Assembly: GCA_947632715.1 (NCBI GenBank)
Contig: CANRQF010000007.1
Coordinates: forward strand, 1 to 38,338
DNA from: an uncultured Bacilli bacterium
Lineage (GTDB): Bacteria > Bacillota_I > Bacilli_A > RF39 > UBA660
Direction: 5' to 3'
DNA length: 38,338 nt
Below the pieces are notes generated by a model. That model saw only the letters and a list, made by a program, of their open reading frames with translations, searched no databases and was not told where the DNA came from. Made by a program: the position numbers and the translations under genes. Of this stretch, positions 24,757-33,219 are shown piece by piece (within the stretch, counting starts at the first letter, position 1; every line of letters begins with the position of its first letter).

Positions 24757-25924
24757 AATTAGGTAAAATTAAAGTTTGACCAATACTTAAAGTATTACTT
24801 TTTAAATCATTTAATTCTTTTATTTTATCTACTGTAGTATTGTAAGTTCTAGCTATACTATATAGGGTATCACCACTTTTAACTGTATATGTTAATTGAT
24901 TATTACTTGAATCAGGTATTTTTAAAACTTGACCAATTGATAAAGTATTACTATTTAAATTATTCAATGCTTTTAAGTCATTTACAAATACACCAAATTT
25001 ACTAGCTATACCGTATAAAGTATCACCTTTCATTACAGTATATGTTTTAGCTTTCTCAGTACTAGATGATGAGATTATTAATTTTTGACCAATACTTAAA
25101 GTATTACTTGTTAAATTATTTAAACTTTTTAAATCATCAACAGATAAACCAAATTTTCTTGCTATACCATATAATGTATCACCACTTTTAACAATGTATA
25201 CTTCATTTTCTTCTGTAGTAGTATCATCTTTCTTTTTCGGTATATATAAATTTTGACCAATTGACAAAGAATTACTTGTTAAGTTATTTGCACTCTTTAA
25301 TTCATCAACTGATATTCCAAATCGTCTTGCTATACCCCACAAAGTATCACCACTTTTAACTTGGTAATAATCTTCACCTAAAGAAACTGGTTTATAAGGT
25401 ACACCAATATATTCAGTTATAGCTTTAACTACTGCTTCAGCATATTGCTCCCAATTATTTTTAAGTTGACTTACATCATCACCCGTTGAATCTAAAAAGC
25501 CATATTCTACTAATACTGATTCGTTATTAGGAGTATCTCTTAAAATATAATAATAGTCTTTAGAAGGATTACTAGGTAACCTTCTTTGATAATATTTACG
25601 AACATTTTGACCTGTCTTTTCAATTTCACTTGTTATTTTTCTAGATAATGCATCACTGTTTCGTAATGAATATATAATCTCGAACCCATCACCGCCACCA
25701 GCATTGATATGGTTGGAAACTAAAATAACATCACTTCCATTACCATAAAAACTTTGAGCTCTTTTTGGTCTTGCATTAGAATCTAAAGTTTCATCAGTTG
25801 TTCTTGTCATTTGTGAATCTACTCCAAGTTCATCAAATCTTTTCTTCATATATTGACTTATTTTTAAAGTTAAATCTTTTTCAACAATACCATTACCACT
25901 GGCACCGGGATCATCGCCACCATG
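24755..25924 (-). pseudogene. LysM N-acetylmuramoyl-L-alanine amidase, 3' part of a gene split by the mobile element
   Basis: This is the main part of a secreted-type amidase_3 enzyme that cuts the amide bond between MurNAc and the peptide in peptidoglycan. In frame from the junction it reads HGGDDPGASGNGIVEKDLTLK, keeping the zinc ligands His (HGG), Glu (VEKDL) and His in SNHINAGGG. It also keeps the catalytic Glu region SVLVEYGFLDST. Four LysM repeats follow (each …VKSGDTLYGIARKFG…LSIGQ.L.IP), about residues 170-364 of the track ORF. The first 15 codons (to IDAG and the first bases of the His codon) are at 35556-35513, beyond the 9.6-kb insertion. Upstream in frame there is a TAG after eight element-derived codons and no start codon, so only a catalytically incomplete product from the ATG at 25849 could be made. 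Confidence 0.93.
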
Positions 25925-25950
25925 GAATGACCCAAATAAACCCGGAAACT
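25900..25950. other. Element junction (att site) within the amidase gene, recombinase side
   Basis: Core dinucleotide TG (CA in the gene's sense) at 25923-25924. To its left is amidase sequence (GATCATCGCCACCA), to its right element sequence GAATGACCCAAATAAACCCG. The arm ATAAACCCG starts 11 bases from the core and is the mirror image of the arm at the other end. The recombinase stop codon lies 57 bases inside the element. Confidence 0.9.
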
Positions 25951-25980
25951 ATATTTTTATATTAAAAGACTAAATATTTA

Positions 25981-27585
25981 TTATAAGTCAAGATTCCATT
26001 CGATTTTAATTTCTCGTGTTTTAGAGCTTTTATCAAATGTACCAATATATATTTTTTCTATAAATTCTTCTACAATTATTCTTGTTAGTTTTTCTATACG
26101 TGTATATTTTCTTAATATGCTATCAATATCTTTAGTATTTTCTTTTCTTTCTGCTACTTCACTTAATTCATTTTCAATTTCTTCTAATCTATCTTGATAA
26201 GAACTAACATCTCTTGAATACTCTTCTCTAAGCATTGAAAAATCATTATCTGAAATCATACCATTCATTCTATCAGAATAAAGATTTTTAAAATATAATT
26301 TACTTTCATTTAATTTCTTTTCAAGACTAACTTTTTCTTTATTTAAATTCACTATAACATTATTTTGTCTGTTTTGTCTTTCTAATTCTAAACTATATTT
26401 ATCTTTTAATAATTTTTCATTACACTTTTTTAATAAATTATTAATTGAATCTAGCACATATTGTTCTATAACATCATATCTTATTGATTTATTATTATCA
26501 CAAGTATGATATTTTTTATGTCCTTTGCATTGAAGATATGCCTGTTTAACTATTGTATTATTTTTACCTTTAACATTGAATAGATTTCGCATAAATATTC
26601 TTCCGCATTCAGCACAATAAACTTTACTACTTAAAATATGTACTTTTCCATCTTTAACTGGTCTATGATGATTTTTTAACCTTTTTTGAACAATAAACCA
26701 AGTATCATTATCAATAATAGGTTCGTGAACATTTTCTATTATACACCATTCAGATTTTGGAACTTTTTTTGCTTTATGATTTTTATAGCTAATACTCGTT
26801 CTTTTTCCTTGAACAAGATTTCCAATATATGTTTCATTTTTTAGTATTGTTGATATTGTATCTGGAGTCCATAATCCTGTTGCTTTATAATCAAAATTAC
26901 AACATACAAAATTACTACCAATAGATTTTTTATAAAGAGATGGACATAATATTTTTCTTTTGTTTAAACTTTCACATATTTTGTAATAACCAAGTCCATT
27001 TTTATATTTACCAAATATTTCTTTAATTATGGGTGCAACATTTTCATCAATAATTAGTTTATGTTTATTATTTGGATCTTTCAAATATCCATAAGGTGCA
27101 AAGCTTCCCATAAACAAGCCATCTTCTCGTTTATTTTTTAAAGATTTTTTAACATTATTTGATAAATCTTCTAAATACCACTCATTAACAAGTCCATTAA
27201 TTTGTCTTGATTTTTTATTTGCTTCATTATTAGTATCAGCATTATCTACTATACTAACAAATCGAACGCCCCATTCAACAAATTTATTATGCAAATATTT
27301 TTCTATTACTTCCATATCTCTTGAAAATCTACTTTGAGTTTTACATAACACAAGATTTATTCTGCCATTTTCACAATCATTAATTAGTCTATTAAAATCC
27401 GGTCTTTCAACTCCTGCTCCTGAATAATCATCATCTGAATAAATATCAACTATTTCCCAACCTTGATTCAAAGCATATTTTAAAAGCATACTTTTTTGAT
27501 TTGCTATTGACTCACTATCATCATTTTTATTTTTTTTAAATCTATCTTCATCAGATAGTCTACAATAAACACCTACCTTTTCCAT
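25981..27585 (-). CDS. Large serine recombinase of the mobile element (integrase/excisionase-type)
   Basis: A 534-residue large serine recombinase, similar in layout to TnpX-type proteins. The catalytic domain (1-150) starts VGVYCRLSDED with the nucleophile Ser11, then SIANQKSMLLKYALNQGW, DDDYSGAGVERPDFNRLI and KTQSRFSRD. The Recombinase domain follows (GLFMGSFAPYGYLKD…TISTILKNETYIGNLVQGK), then a zinc ribbon (YCAECGRIF … QCKGHKKYHTCDN) and a coiled coil (about 395-500). It recognises the att sites described here and would integrate into and excise from the amidase gene. ATG 27585 with GAGGTG nine bases upstream. A large C-terminal end and DNA-binding parts are complete, so the protein is probably active. 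Confidence 0.93.
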   Translation of the reverse strand: MEKVGVYCRLSDEDRFKKNKNDDSESIANQKSMLLKYALNQGWEIVDIYSDDDYSGAGVERPDFNRLINDCENGRINLVLCKTQSRFSRDMEVIEKYLHNKFVEWGVRFVSIVDNADTNNEANKKSRQINGLVNEWYLEDLSNNVKKSLKNKREDGLFMGSFAPYGYLKDPNNKHKLIIDENVAPIIKEIFGKYKNGLGYYKICESLNKRKILCPSLYKKSIGSNFVCCNFDYKATGLWTPDTISTILKNETYIGNLVQGKRTSISYKNHKAKKVPKSEWCIIENVHEPIIDNDTWFIVQKRLKNHHRPVKDGKVHILSSKVYCAECGRIFMRNLFNVKGKNNTIVKQAYLQCKGHKKYHTCDNNKSIRYDVIEQYVLDSINNLLKKCNEKLLKDKYSLELERQNRQNNVIVNLNKEKVSLEKKLNESKLYFKNLYSDRMNGMISDNDFSMLREEYSRDVSSYQDRLEEIENELSEVAERKENTKDIDSILRKYTRIEKLTRIIVEEFIEKIYIGTFDKSSKTREIKIEWNLDL

Positions 27586-27640
27586 TTTCTACAACACCTC
27601 ATATTCTAAGAGTTGTAGCAAAATTAAATCTACATAGATA

Positions 27641-27796
27641 TTATAATTCATATTGTGAATTATTTAAAGCCACGTTTTCATCCTCACTTGCTAATATAAC
27701 TCGTAATAATTTCTGAGTAATAACATTCTCTAATTCTATTTCTTGTAATTTTTTATCATCTTTTATTACATATACTACATTATAATTTACCTCCAT
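27641..27796 (-). CDS. Small protein (51 aa) upstream of the recombinase
   Basis: Too short for the ORF track. The product starts MEVNYNVVYVIKDDKKL and ends …LASEDENVALNNSQYEL, an acidic beta-then-helix protein with AGGGGG before its ATG. Its place directly before the recombinase gene on the same strand suggests co-regulation. A recombination directionality factor is one possibility because these are small and often next to the recombinase, but the sequence shows no feature that proves this. Confidence 0.6.
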   Translation of the reverse strand: MEVNYNVVYVIKDDKKLQEIELENVITQKLLRVILASEDENVALNNSQYEL

Positions 27797-27852
27797 TTAT
27801 ATTCCCCCTTTTTTATTTTCTATAAAGAATAATCTCCATAAATAATCATATA

Positions 27853-28338
27853 TCACTCCTCCTTAAAATTTTTTAATAAATCTTCCATACTTTTTAATTC
27901 ATCTCCTGTTAATTTTTCATCTTTACAAATCTCTGAATTTTTCATCCAATATGGAATAACATTTAATTTTTTATAATTATTTCTTGTATATTCTTTTCTT
28001 GTATCTTGGTAATTTTTTACTACCCTATCATTACCTTTTTTTTCTAATGCTTTAGCATTTTCTTTTACAATAATATTAGTATTCAAATATATTCTTCTTT
28101 GCCCTTTAATAAATTTAATATCTATATAATTGTTTCTTTTTAAATTATTAATTGAATTAGAAATTGTTTTTTCTTTAACATTTAACGAATTAGCAAAGTA
28201 TTTATTACTAGCGTAGCAATACTCCCTATTATTAGATAATGAGTTAATCATTCCATAAACTAACTTCTCAGTTTGAGAACAAGATTGGTCATTTAATATT
28301 ATTCTTGGTACAGCGATAAAATAACTTATAAAAGCCAT
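27853..28338 (-). CDS. Helix-turn-helix protein (HTH_36 / replication-initiator-like)
   Basis: A 161-residue protein with a winged-helix N-terminal domain. The start MAFISYFIAVPRIILNDQSCSQTEKLVYGMINSLSNN resembles element-borne HTH_36 proteins ('…P..ll.d..ls..eKlly..i.sL'). ANSLNVKEKTISNSINNLKRNNYI is the recognition helix and wing. The C-terminus (GDELKSMEDLLKNFKEE) is helical and charged. Such proteins act as replication or transcription regulators in plasmids and ICEs. ATG 28338 has AGTAGGAT upstream. It shares direction with the recombinase and the next HTH gene, so all three probably form one operon driven by the promoter near 28815. Confidence 0.72.
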   Translation of the reverse strand: MAFISYFIAVPRIILNDQSCSQTEKLVYGMINSLSNNREYCYASNKYFANSLNVKEKTISNSINNLKRNNYIDIKFIKGQRRIYLNTNIIVKENAKALEKKGNDRVVKNYQDTRKEYTRNNYKKLNVIPYWMKNSEICKDEKLTGDELKSMEDLLKNFKEE

Positions 28339-28497
28339 ATAATCCTACTCTCTTAAAATATAGTTTCCATTTTTTGGGTATAAATATCCTAGAATGATGT
28401 TATCCTAAGATATTTATTAAAATTCATTCTATATTTTATATAGAATAGGTACTAACATAAGTCTTACTCTTACTGTACCCTTTTAACTAATGTTCTC

Positions 28498-28761
28498 TTA
28501 ACTATTAGTTAAATGTATCGTATACATTCCTTTATCATATTCTTTAAATATTAAATACTTAAATTTTTCTAATATTTGAAGATTATTTCTTAACCCCTCA
28601 TTTTTTATCTTAATTGTTTGTTGTAATTCTCCGATATTTATGTTAGTAATTATTTGCTCACTACCTTTTGCATAAATATATGTATAGATATATTTTGCTT
28701 CTATCGGAATGTTTTTATTTTTCCAAATATTATCTGAAATCTGAAATTTCATAATCTTCAT
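28498..28761 (-). CDS. Small winged-helix-like protein (87 aa)
   Basis: An 87-residue protein starting MKIMKFQISDNIWKNKNIPIEAKYIYTYIYAKG, which resembles the first part of the HTH_36 protein next to it ('d..ls..aK.iY.yi'), followed by INIGELQQTIKIKNEGLRNNLQILEKFKYL, a second HTH-like unit, and a short wing. It is likely a DNA-binding regulator of the element. Downstream (28339-28497) lie a perfect inverted repeat ATTCTATA-TTTTA-TATAGAAT (28426-28446) and two near-repeats of CTWGGATA, which could be its operator. An AAAAGGAG lies some 12 bases before the ATG. Confidence 0.6.
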   Translation of the reverse strand: MKIMKFQISDNIWKNKNIPIEAKYIYTYIYAKGSEQIITNINIGELQQTIKIKNEGLRNNLQILEKFKYLIFKEYDKGMYTIHLTNS

Positions 28762-28814
28762 ACATAATTTTCGCTCCTTTTCACTTGATGAGTTTTACAT
28801 CAATTTCAATTTTG

Positions 28815-28891
28815 AGTATATCATCTTGTATTGAGTTTGTCAACATAGTAATTACAAATTTGTTGACTTTCTCATCATTTTGTGATATAGT
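28815..28891. promoter_or_regulatory. Divergent promoter pair with operator-like inverted repeat
   Basis: Two near-consensus promoters face away from each other. Plus strand: TTGACT (28863-28868), 17 bases, TATAGT (28886-28891), for the XRE gene. Minus strand: TTGACA (28843-28838), 17 bases, TATACT (28820-28815), for the HTH/recombinase operon. The two -35 boxes are the arms of a perfect inverted repeat GTCAACA-15 bases-TGTTGAC (28839-28867), so one regulator bound there could switch both directions, as in a phage-like immunity region. Confidence 0.82.
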
Positions 28892-28928
28892 TGTTTTGTG
28901 ATTTACAAAGAAAGGTGGCTTTTTTTAT

Positions 28929-29486
28929 ATGAAAAAAACTACTACTGAATTAGGTAAAACAATAAGTACAGCAAGACAAAAATTAGGCATTTCTCAACGA
29001 GAACTAGCAAGACAAGCAAATATGGATTGTGCAGAAATTTCTAGAATCGAAGCAGGTAAAAGAATAAAACCAAATATTCTTTATTTAAAAGGCATTGCTG
29101 ATACATTAAATTTAAGTATGGTTGAATTAATGAAACTTGCAGGATATAACGATATAGATATTAATTGGGGAAAAGATTTTTCAAACAGAAGATCTATTTC
29201 TGATTATCAAAAACAAATCCAAAGTTATGAAAAATTTTATTTTAATGTATTAGAAGAAATTGAAAATAGAAGAAAAGTTGATTTTGCTATTAAAGGTGGT
29301 ATTGCCGATTTAATTGATAAAATAGAATTAGCTAAAATTGAAAAAAAGGAAATTGCAAACAATGAGATTTTAGAAAGATTAACAGAGATAATTATAATGA
29401 TTAAACCGAATTTAGAAAAATTGGATAAGTCAAAATATCCAATTCATGATTATGGAGTCCATTCTAAACCCGAAAATAAATTTTAA
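28929..29486 (+). CDS. XRE-family transcriptional regulator (element master repressor candidate)
   Basis: A 185-residue regulator. Residues about 7-65 form a Cro/CI helix-turn-helix: LGKTISTARQKLGISQRELARQANMDCAEISRIEAGKRIKPN. A C-terminal helical domain (KQIQSYEKFYFNVLEEIENRRKVDF…) may dimerise or sense a signal. The gene is divergent from the HTH/recombinase operon and shares the 28815-28891 control region, which is the position expected of a repressor of excision and transfer. ATG 28929 is preceded by AAAGGTGG. Two terminator-like hairpins follow the gene. Confidence 0.85.
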   Translation: MKKTTTELGKTISTARQKLGISQRELARQANMDCAEISRIEAGKRIKPNILYLKGIADTLNLSMVELMKLAGYNDIDINWGKDFSNRRSISDYQKQIQSYEKFYFNVLEEIENRRKVDFAIKGGIADLIDKIELAKIEKKEIANNEILERLTEIIIMIKPNLEKLDKSKYPIHDYGVHSKPENKF

Positions 29487-29592
29487 CGTAAAATTTACTG
29501 CTAATATATTCAATAAGCAAAATAAATTTATGAGCACGTTTTGTTTTTCGTTAGAAAAATGAAAGTGATTATAATAAATTTATTCATCAAAA

Positions 29593-29636
29593 AATAATCT
29601 TTTTGCCTTTTCTAAAGATTAGGCATTAAGATTATT
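29593..29636. terminator. Long inverted repeat, likely bidirectional terminator
   Basis: AATAATCTT…TGCC pairs with GGCA…AAGATTATT (13 of 15 positions) around a 14-base loop, after the XRE gene. Confidence 0.55.
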
Positions 29637-29642
29637 TTATAT

Positions 29643-29691
29643 AAAAGATATGCTATTTTTTATAACTATTTTGCATATCTTTTCTTTTTTT
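29643..29691 (+). terminator. Intrinsic terminator after the XRE gene
   Basis: Perfect 11-bp stem AAAAGATATGC/GCATATCTTTT with a 19-base loop followed by CTTTTTTT on the plus strand. Confidence 0.75.
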
Positions 29692-29770
29692 AGAATAACA
29701 TAAGGTATTATAAAAAAGGCAACAATATTACTTACGATTAGTTTGTAATTTGTTACTTTAATGGGGTATC

Positions 29771-29850
29771 AAAAGGGGAATATTCCCTTTGCACACCTAT
29801 ATTGGTTTTACCAATATAGTAGTGTGTTACCTAGTTGTCAAAAAACTAGG
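29771..29850 (+). other. oriT: oriT of the MobV (pMV158) type
   Basis: The sequence TAGTGTGTTA (29820-29829) equals the pMV158-family nick region, where MobM cuts at TAGTGTG/TTA. It sits immediately after a 10-bp perfect hairpin CTATATTGGT-TTT-ACCAATATAG (29797-29819), the arrangement that MobV relaxases recognise. It is flanked by a palindrome AAAGGGGAATATTCCCTTT upstream and a second hairpin ACCTAGTT…AACTAGGT downstream. A MobV relaxase gene is in the same element. The predicted nick is between 29826 and 29827. Confidence 0.88.
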
Positions 29851-29910
29851 TTAAATTAAAAATACATTTGTTATAAAAGATGTCCTTTAAATTTTGTTTT
29901 TGTTAATATT

Positions 29911-31449
29911 TTATTTAGATTCCTTTTGCTTAGCAATTTCAACCATTTCTTTTAATTTATTTCTATCCCACAAAATTATATTTTTGTTTTTAGCTAATTC
30001 TATTGCGCTTGGTGTAAAATAACTATTAGTCAATACAACTCCAACATGACAATTATATATTCCCATACTTCCAATTACTTCTTGAACAGCTTTAATACCT
30101 ACTGAACCAGAAAACTTTTTACATTGAATAGCGTATTTAATTTCATCTTTCCACGCAATTACATCTGCTCCAAAATCACCACTTGCTTTTGTTACTTCAA
30201 CATTCTCAAAACCATTAGCTAATAATAATTCTTTACTATAAAATTCAAATTCAAATCCATCTAAATTGTTATCTATATTTTCAATAGTGTTTTTTTCATA
30301 AGCTTCTTTCACTTCATTATCTTCTTTTTCATTGCTAACGCTTATTTTTTTAACTGAATGTAATTCAATCATTTTTTTATTATATTTTACATGATTTTTT
30401 TCTAAAAATTTATTAATGTCAACATTCTTTATATTTACATTATTAAATGCGTTTTTATTTAATTTAATTGAAAAAATATTTATTTCCTCTTTTATTCCAT
30501 TTAATGGATTAATATCAGTAACTAAACAATTAACTATTACGTCATCAATGCATTCTTTAAATATACTAAACAAATCTGAAATTATTTTTAATGTACCTTG
30601 CATAATAATATTTTCATAAATTATATTTATTTCATTATCCGAATAGTTTTGATATTCAATTTGTTTCTTTGCATTATTATATTTTGCTTTTTTCTTTAAT
30701 TTGTTTAATTCTTTAGGTGAGATGAAATTAATTTCAGAATAAAACAACTTTTTACTTTGATTATATTCACATTTATAATATTTAGCAAAGTCCTTTATTT
30801 TATCAATTTTAAATTTAAATGCATATTGAGATAAATATTCTTTTATCAATTTGGCAATTACATTTTTATCATCTTGATAATTTCTATATTCATTCATAAT
30901 CAAATCATTATGGACTTTTGTTTTCAATATATTAATTATAGCATTTATGTAATATTGTTTTTTTAACTTATTATCCAAAGCTATATATTCTTGATATTTT
31001 TTTAAATAATTGTCATTTGCTTGTTGAGTTAATTTAATTCGTTCATTTTTTCTCTTTTTATAAAAGAATTCTAAAATTTTATTTTCTTCCTTTACTTCTA
31101 ACAATTCTAATTCTTTATTTAAAGTAGGTACTTTTAGTTTTGAAATATAATTGTAATCAGGAATTTCTTGTAATTGTTTTTTATAATATTCAAAAATAAA
31201 ATTAGGATTAACTTCTGGCAATTCTTTCAATATGTGCAAAATATTATTATAATTTTTAGTCAATATTTTATTTTCTTTTTCGACTTGAATTTTTAAATTT
31301 TCAATTTTTTTTGCTTGTAATAATTTTTGCATAGCTTTTCTTTCTTTTTCTTGCTGAGCAGCTAATCTTTGATTTCTTCTTTGAACAGAATCAGCATATT
31401 TCGTTATATCATCTAATAGTGAAAAAATGCCATAATTATTTTTTGCCAT
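29911..31449 (-). CDS. Mrr-type restriction-endonuclease-domain protein with long helical N-terminus
   Basis: A 512-residue protein. The last 120 residues are an Mrr_cat/PD-(D/E)xK domain: GFEFEFYSKELLLANGFENVEVTKASGDFGADVIAWKDEIKYAIQCKKF, with catalytic Asp in GADVI and the Q-x-K pair (QCK) in the form usual for Mrr proteins, then VGIKAVQEVIGSMGIY and TNSYFTPSAIELA. The first 390 residues are charged and mostly helical, with a coiled coil near 15-60, possibly for target sensing or multimerisation. Cargo genes of this type can cut methylated or foreign DNA; alternatively it has a role in transfer. The track start is 31470, but AGGAAG before ATG 31449 suits the second Met better. It is directly downstream of oriT on the other strand. 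Confidence 0.82.
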   Translation of the reverse strand: MAKNNYGIFSLLDDITKYADSVQRRNQRLAAQQEKERKAMQKLLQAKKIENLKIQVEKENKILTKNYNNILHILKELPEVNPNFIFEYYKKQLQEIPDYNYISKLKVPTLNKELELLEVKEENKILEFFYKKRKNERIKLTQQANDNYLKKYQEYIALDNKLKKQYYINAIINILKTKVHNDLIMNEYRNYQDDKNVIAKLIKEYLSQYAFKFKIDKIKDFAKYYKCEYNQSKKLFYSEINFISPKELNKLKKKAKYNNAKKQIEYQNYSDNEINIIYENIIMQGTLKIISDLFSIFKECIDDVIVNCLVTDINPLNGIKEEINIFSIKLNKNAFNNVNIKNVDINKFLEKNHVKYNKKMIELHSVKKISVSNEKEDNEVKEAYEKNTIENIDNNLDGFEFEFYSKELLLANGFENVEVTKASGDFGADVIAWKDEIKYAIQCKKFSGSVGIKAVQEVIGSMGIYNCHVGVVLTNSYFTPSAIELAKNKNIILWDRNKLKEMVEIAKQKESK

Positions 31450-31530
31450 ATCACACTTCCTATCTAACATTCAAAACAAATTAACTTATAAGTTACAGGA
31501 CATTTAAATTTTGATATTATTAAAAATATG

Positions 31531-32316
31531 CTAATTTAATGTAACATATTCAACAACAATTCTTGGAATAGTTATGCTCTCTCCAAATATTGATTCATAG
31601 GTTTCTAAACCATTTAATTGACCATATATTGTCAAAATATCTTCTTCCAAAATTCTACCTTCAAAATATGTAACTGGTATATATGCTAACATAGTGTCAT
31701 CATAATAACCATATTTATCTTTAGTAACATTAATCCTTATCAAATAATATCCATATGATTCTTGAACTTGTATTACTTCACCAGTAAATGTAGCATATTT
31801 TCCATCATAATTACTTGAATTTCTAAAAATTTCTTTATAATTGTATTCCTTACATTTATCTTTGTAATCTTCAAAATAATAGTTTCTTCCTTCTAAAATC
31901 GTTTGCTTTATTAATTCATTTTTTTCATTATAAAATTTTGTTTTATCTTCAAAATTATCGTAACTTGTATTTTTTGGATCTTCTAAAATTATTTTACCTG
32001 TTAAATCTTGATTATTATAACATTCAAAATTAATGTTTTTTATTTTTATCTCTTTAAATTTATCATTATTAATTGATGAAATAGCATCTCTAGCAAATAT
32101 AGCACATGAACTCCAATTATCAGTGTTTATTGCATTAATATTTAAATTTAAGTCATCATCAATATTTATTTTATCATCAGAATATATCCAATATGATGGC
32201 ATATTATTTTTTATATGTTGTTTTATTTGTTCCTTATTATTTTGTAATATTTCTTCTTTGTTCTCACAACCACATAAACATATACAAACCATTATAAAAA
32301 TTATAATTTTTTTCAT
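31531..32316 (-). CDS. Lipoprotein with OB-fold-like C-terminal domain
   Basis: A 261-residue exported lipoprotein. The N-terminus MKKIIIFIMVCICLCGC is a lipoprotein signal peptide with lipobox L-C-G-C17. The middle region (EQIKQHIKNNMPSYWIYSDDKINID…) holds a short Lys/Asp-rich domain. The C-terminal part from about 160 (DGKYATFTGEVIQVQESYGYYLIRINVTKD…DILTIYGQLNGLETYES) is a tRNA_anti-like/OB-fold domain often found on Gram-positive lipoproteins of mobile elements. It would sit on the outer face of the membrane. A surface-exclusion or envelope role is possible but not shown. Confidence 0.78.
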   Translation of the reverse strand: MKKIIIFIMVCICLCGCENKEEILQNNKEQIKQHIKNNMPSYWIYSDDKINIDDDLNLNINAINTDNWSSCAIFARDAISSINNDKFKEIKIKNINFECYNNQDLTGKIILEDPKNTSYDNFEDKTKFYNEKNELIKQTILEGRNYYFEDYKDKCKEYNYKEIFRNSSNYDGKYATFTGEVIQVQESYGYYLIRINVTKDKYGYYDDTMLAYIPVTYFEGRILEEDILTIYGQLNGLETYESIFGESITIPRIVVEYVTLN

Positions 32317-32388
32317 ACTTCCACTCCACTCACTTTCTCTAATTATAACATATTTTCAAAACGAATATATATAATATCACGATATTTG

Positions 32389-32610
32389 TTATTTTTGCTT
32401 TATTCGTTTTATTTCTTTTAATCCAGCACATCTTGATTCTTCAATTAAAGCACTTATTATATTAACAAGAAATTTTCTTTGTTTCTTTTCTATTTTCTTG
32501 TTTTCAATTAATAACCATATAACTAATGTAACTATTAAAATTGTCATTATTAATACAGCTATAATAAGTAAATTTATATGATTAGAAAAATATATTAAGA
32601 TTTCATCCAT
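32389..32610 (-). CDS. Small single-pass membrane protein (73 aa)
   Basis: One TM helix at about residues 13-37 (INLLIIAVLIMTILIVTLVIWLLI), followed by a positively charged cytoplasmic tail (ENKKIEKKQRKFLVNIISALIEE…KEIKRIKQK). Ribosome site AAAGGAAA before ATG 32610. It lies upstream of the lipoprotein gene on the same strand, so the two envelope proteins are probably co-expressed. Function unknown. Confidence 0.62.
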   Translation of the reverse strand: MDEILIYFSNHINLLIIAVLIMTILIVTLVIWLLIENKKIEKKQRKFLVNIISALIEESRCAGLKEIKRIKQK

Positions 32611-32724
32611 AATTTTTCCTTTCTTTTAAATATTATATCATTTTTACGACATTTAGTGAACTTTTTAGATTAACATTTTTTAAAATGGGAAAATTATTAC
32701 ATAAAGGAATTAGATGATGTAATA

Positions 32725-33180
32725 ATGATTAACAATACTCGATTAGAAGAATTAAGAGAAGAAAATGATTTAAAACAAATAGAACTTGCTCATATTTTTA
32801 AAATTGCAAAAAGTACATATTCTGAATGGGAACATAATAAAATTCCTATACCAACTAAAAGAGTAATTCAAATTGCAAATTACTATAAGATTAATATTGA
32901 TTATATATTAGATATATCCAACATTAAAATAACTATTAATAATATTACCTCTATTAACTTAAATATAATTGGCAATAATATTAAATGTATAAGAAATAAT
33001 TTAAAATTATCTCAACATCAACTTGCTGATATGCTAAATATAGACCAAACAACACTAAGTAAATATGAATTAGGAAAATCTTTAATTCAAATTGATACTT
33101 TAATAGGATTAAGTAAACTATCAAATATCTCAATAGATTATATTATAGGTAGAACTAACAATCCCAAAATAAGCAAATAA
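32725..33180 (+). CDS. XRE regulator with two tandem HTH domains
   Basis: A 151-residue protein made of two Cro/CI-type HTH units: residues 5-60 (LEELREENDLKQIELAHIFKIAKSTYSEWEHNK) and 83-140 (IKCIRNNLKLSQHQLADMLNIDQTTLSKYELGK). Each unit ends with the 'I..L..IS.DYIIG/LD' helix. Tandem HTH in one chain suggests binding to paired operators as a monomer or to long sites as a dimer. It is divergent from the small TM/lipoprotein genes and convergent with the relaxase gene, and probably controls cargo genes. A GGAATTAGATG-type weak ribosome site precedes the ATG. Confidence 0.82.
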   Translation: MINNTRLEELREENDLKQIELAHIFKIAKSTYSEWEHNKIPIPTKRVIQIANYYKINIDYILDISNIKITINNITSINLNIIGNNIKCIRNNLKLSQHQLADMLNIDQTTLSKYELGKSLIQIDTLIGLSKLSNISIDYIIGRTNNPKISK

Positions 33181-33217
33181 AAAAGTGAGAGTATGAACAT
33201 ATAATATTCTCACTTTT
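33181..33217. terminator. Bidirectional terminator between XRE and relaxase genes
   Basis: AAAAGTGAGA pairs with TCTCACTTTT around a 17-base loop; T-rich on both strands. It serves two convergent genes. Confidence 0.8.
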
Positions 33218-33219
33218 AA

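Larger units (their letters stand above)
29487..29910. other. Non-coding region: terminators and oriT
   Basis: This 424-base stretch between the XRE gene and the Mrr-type gene holds two terminator hairpins (29593-29636, 29643-29691) and the transfer origin (about 29771-29850), each listed separately. No credible ORF was found in it. Confidence 0.8.

Noticed and set aside
32033-32374. Plus-strand 113-residue ORF
   Set aside because: Antisense to the lipoprotein; likewise the shadows at 6240-6452 (-), 17540-17761, 20556-20792, 21575-21802, 30416-30619 and 34914-35105.
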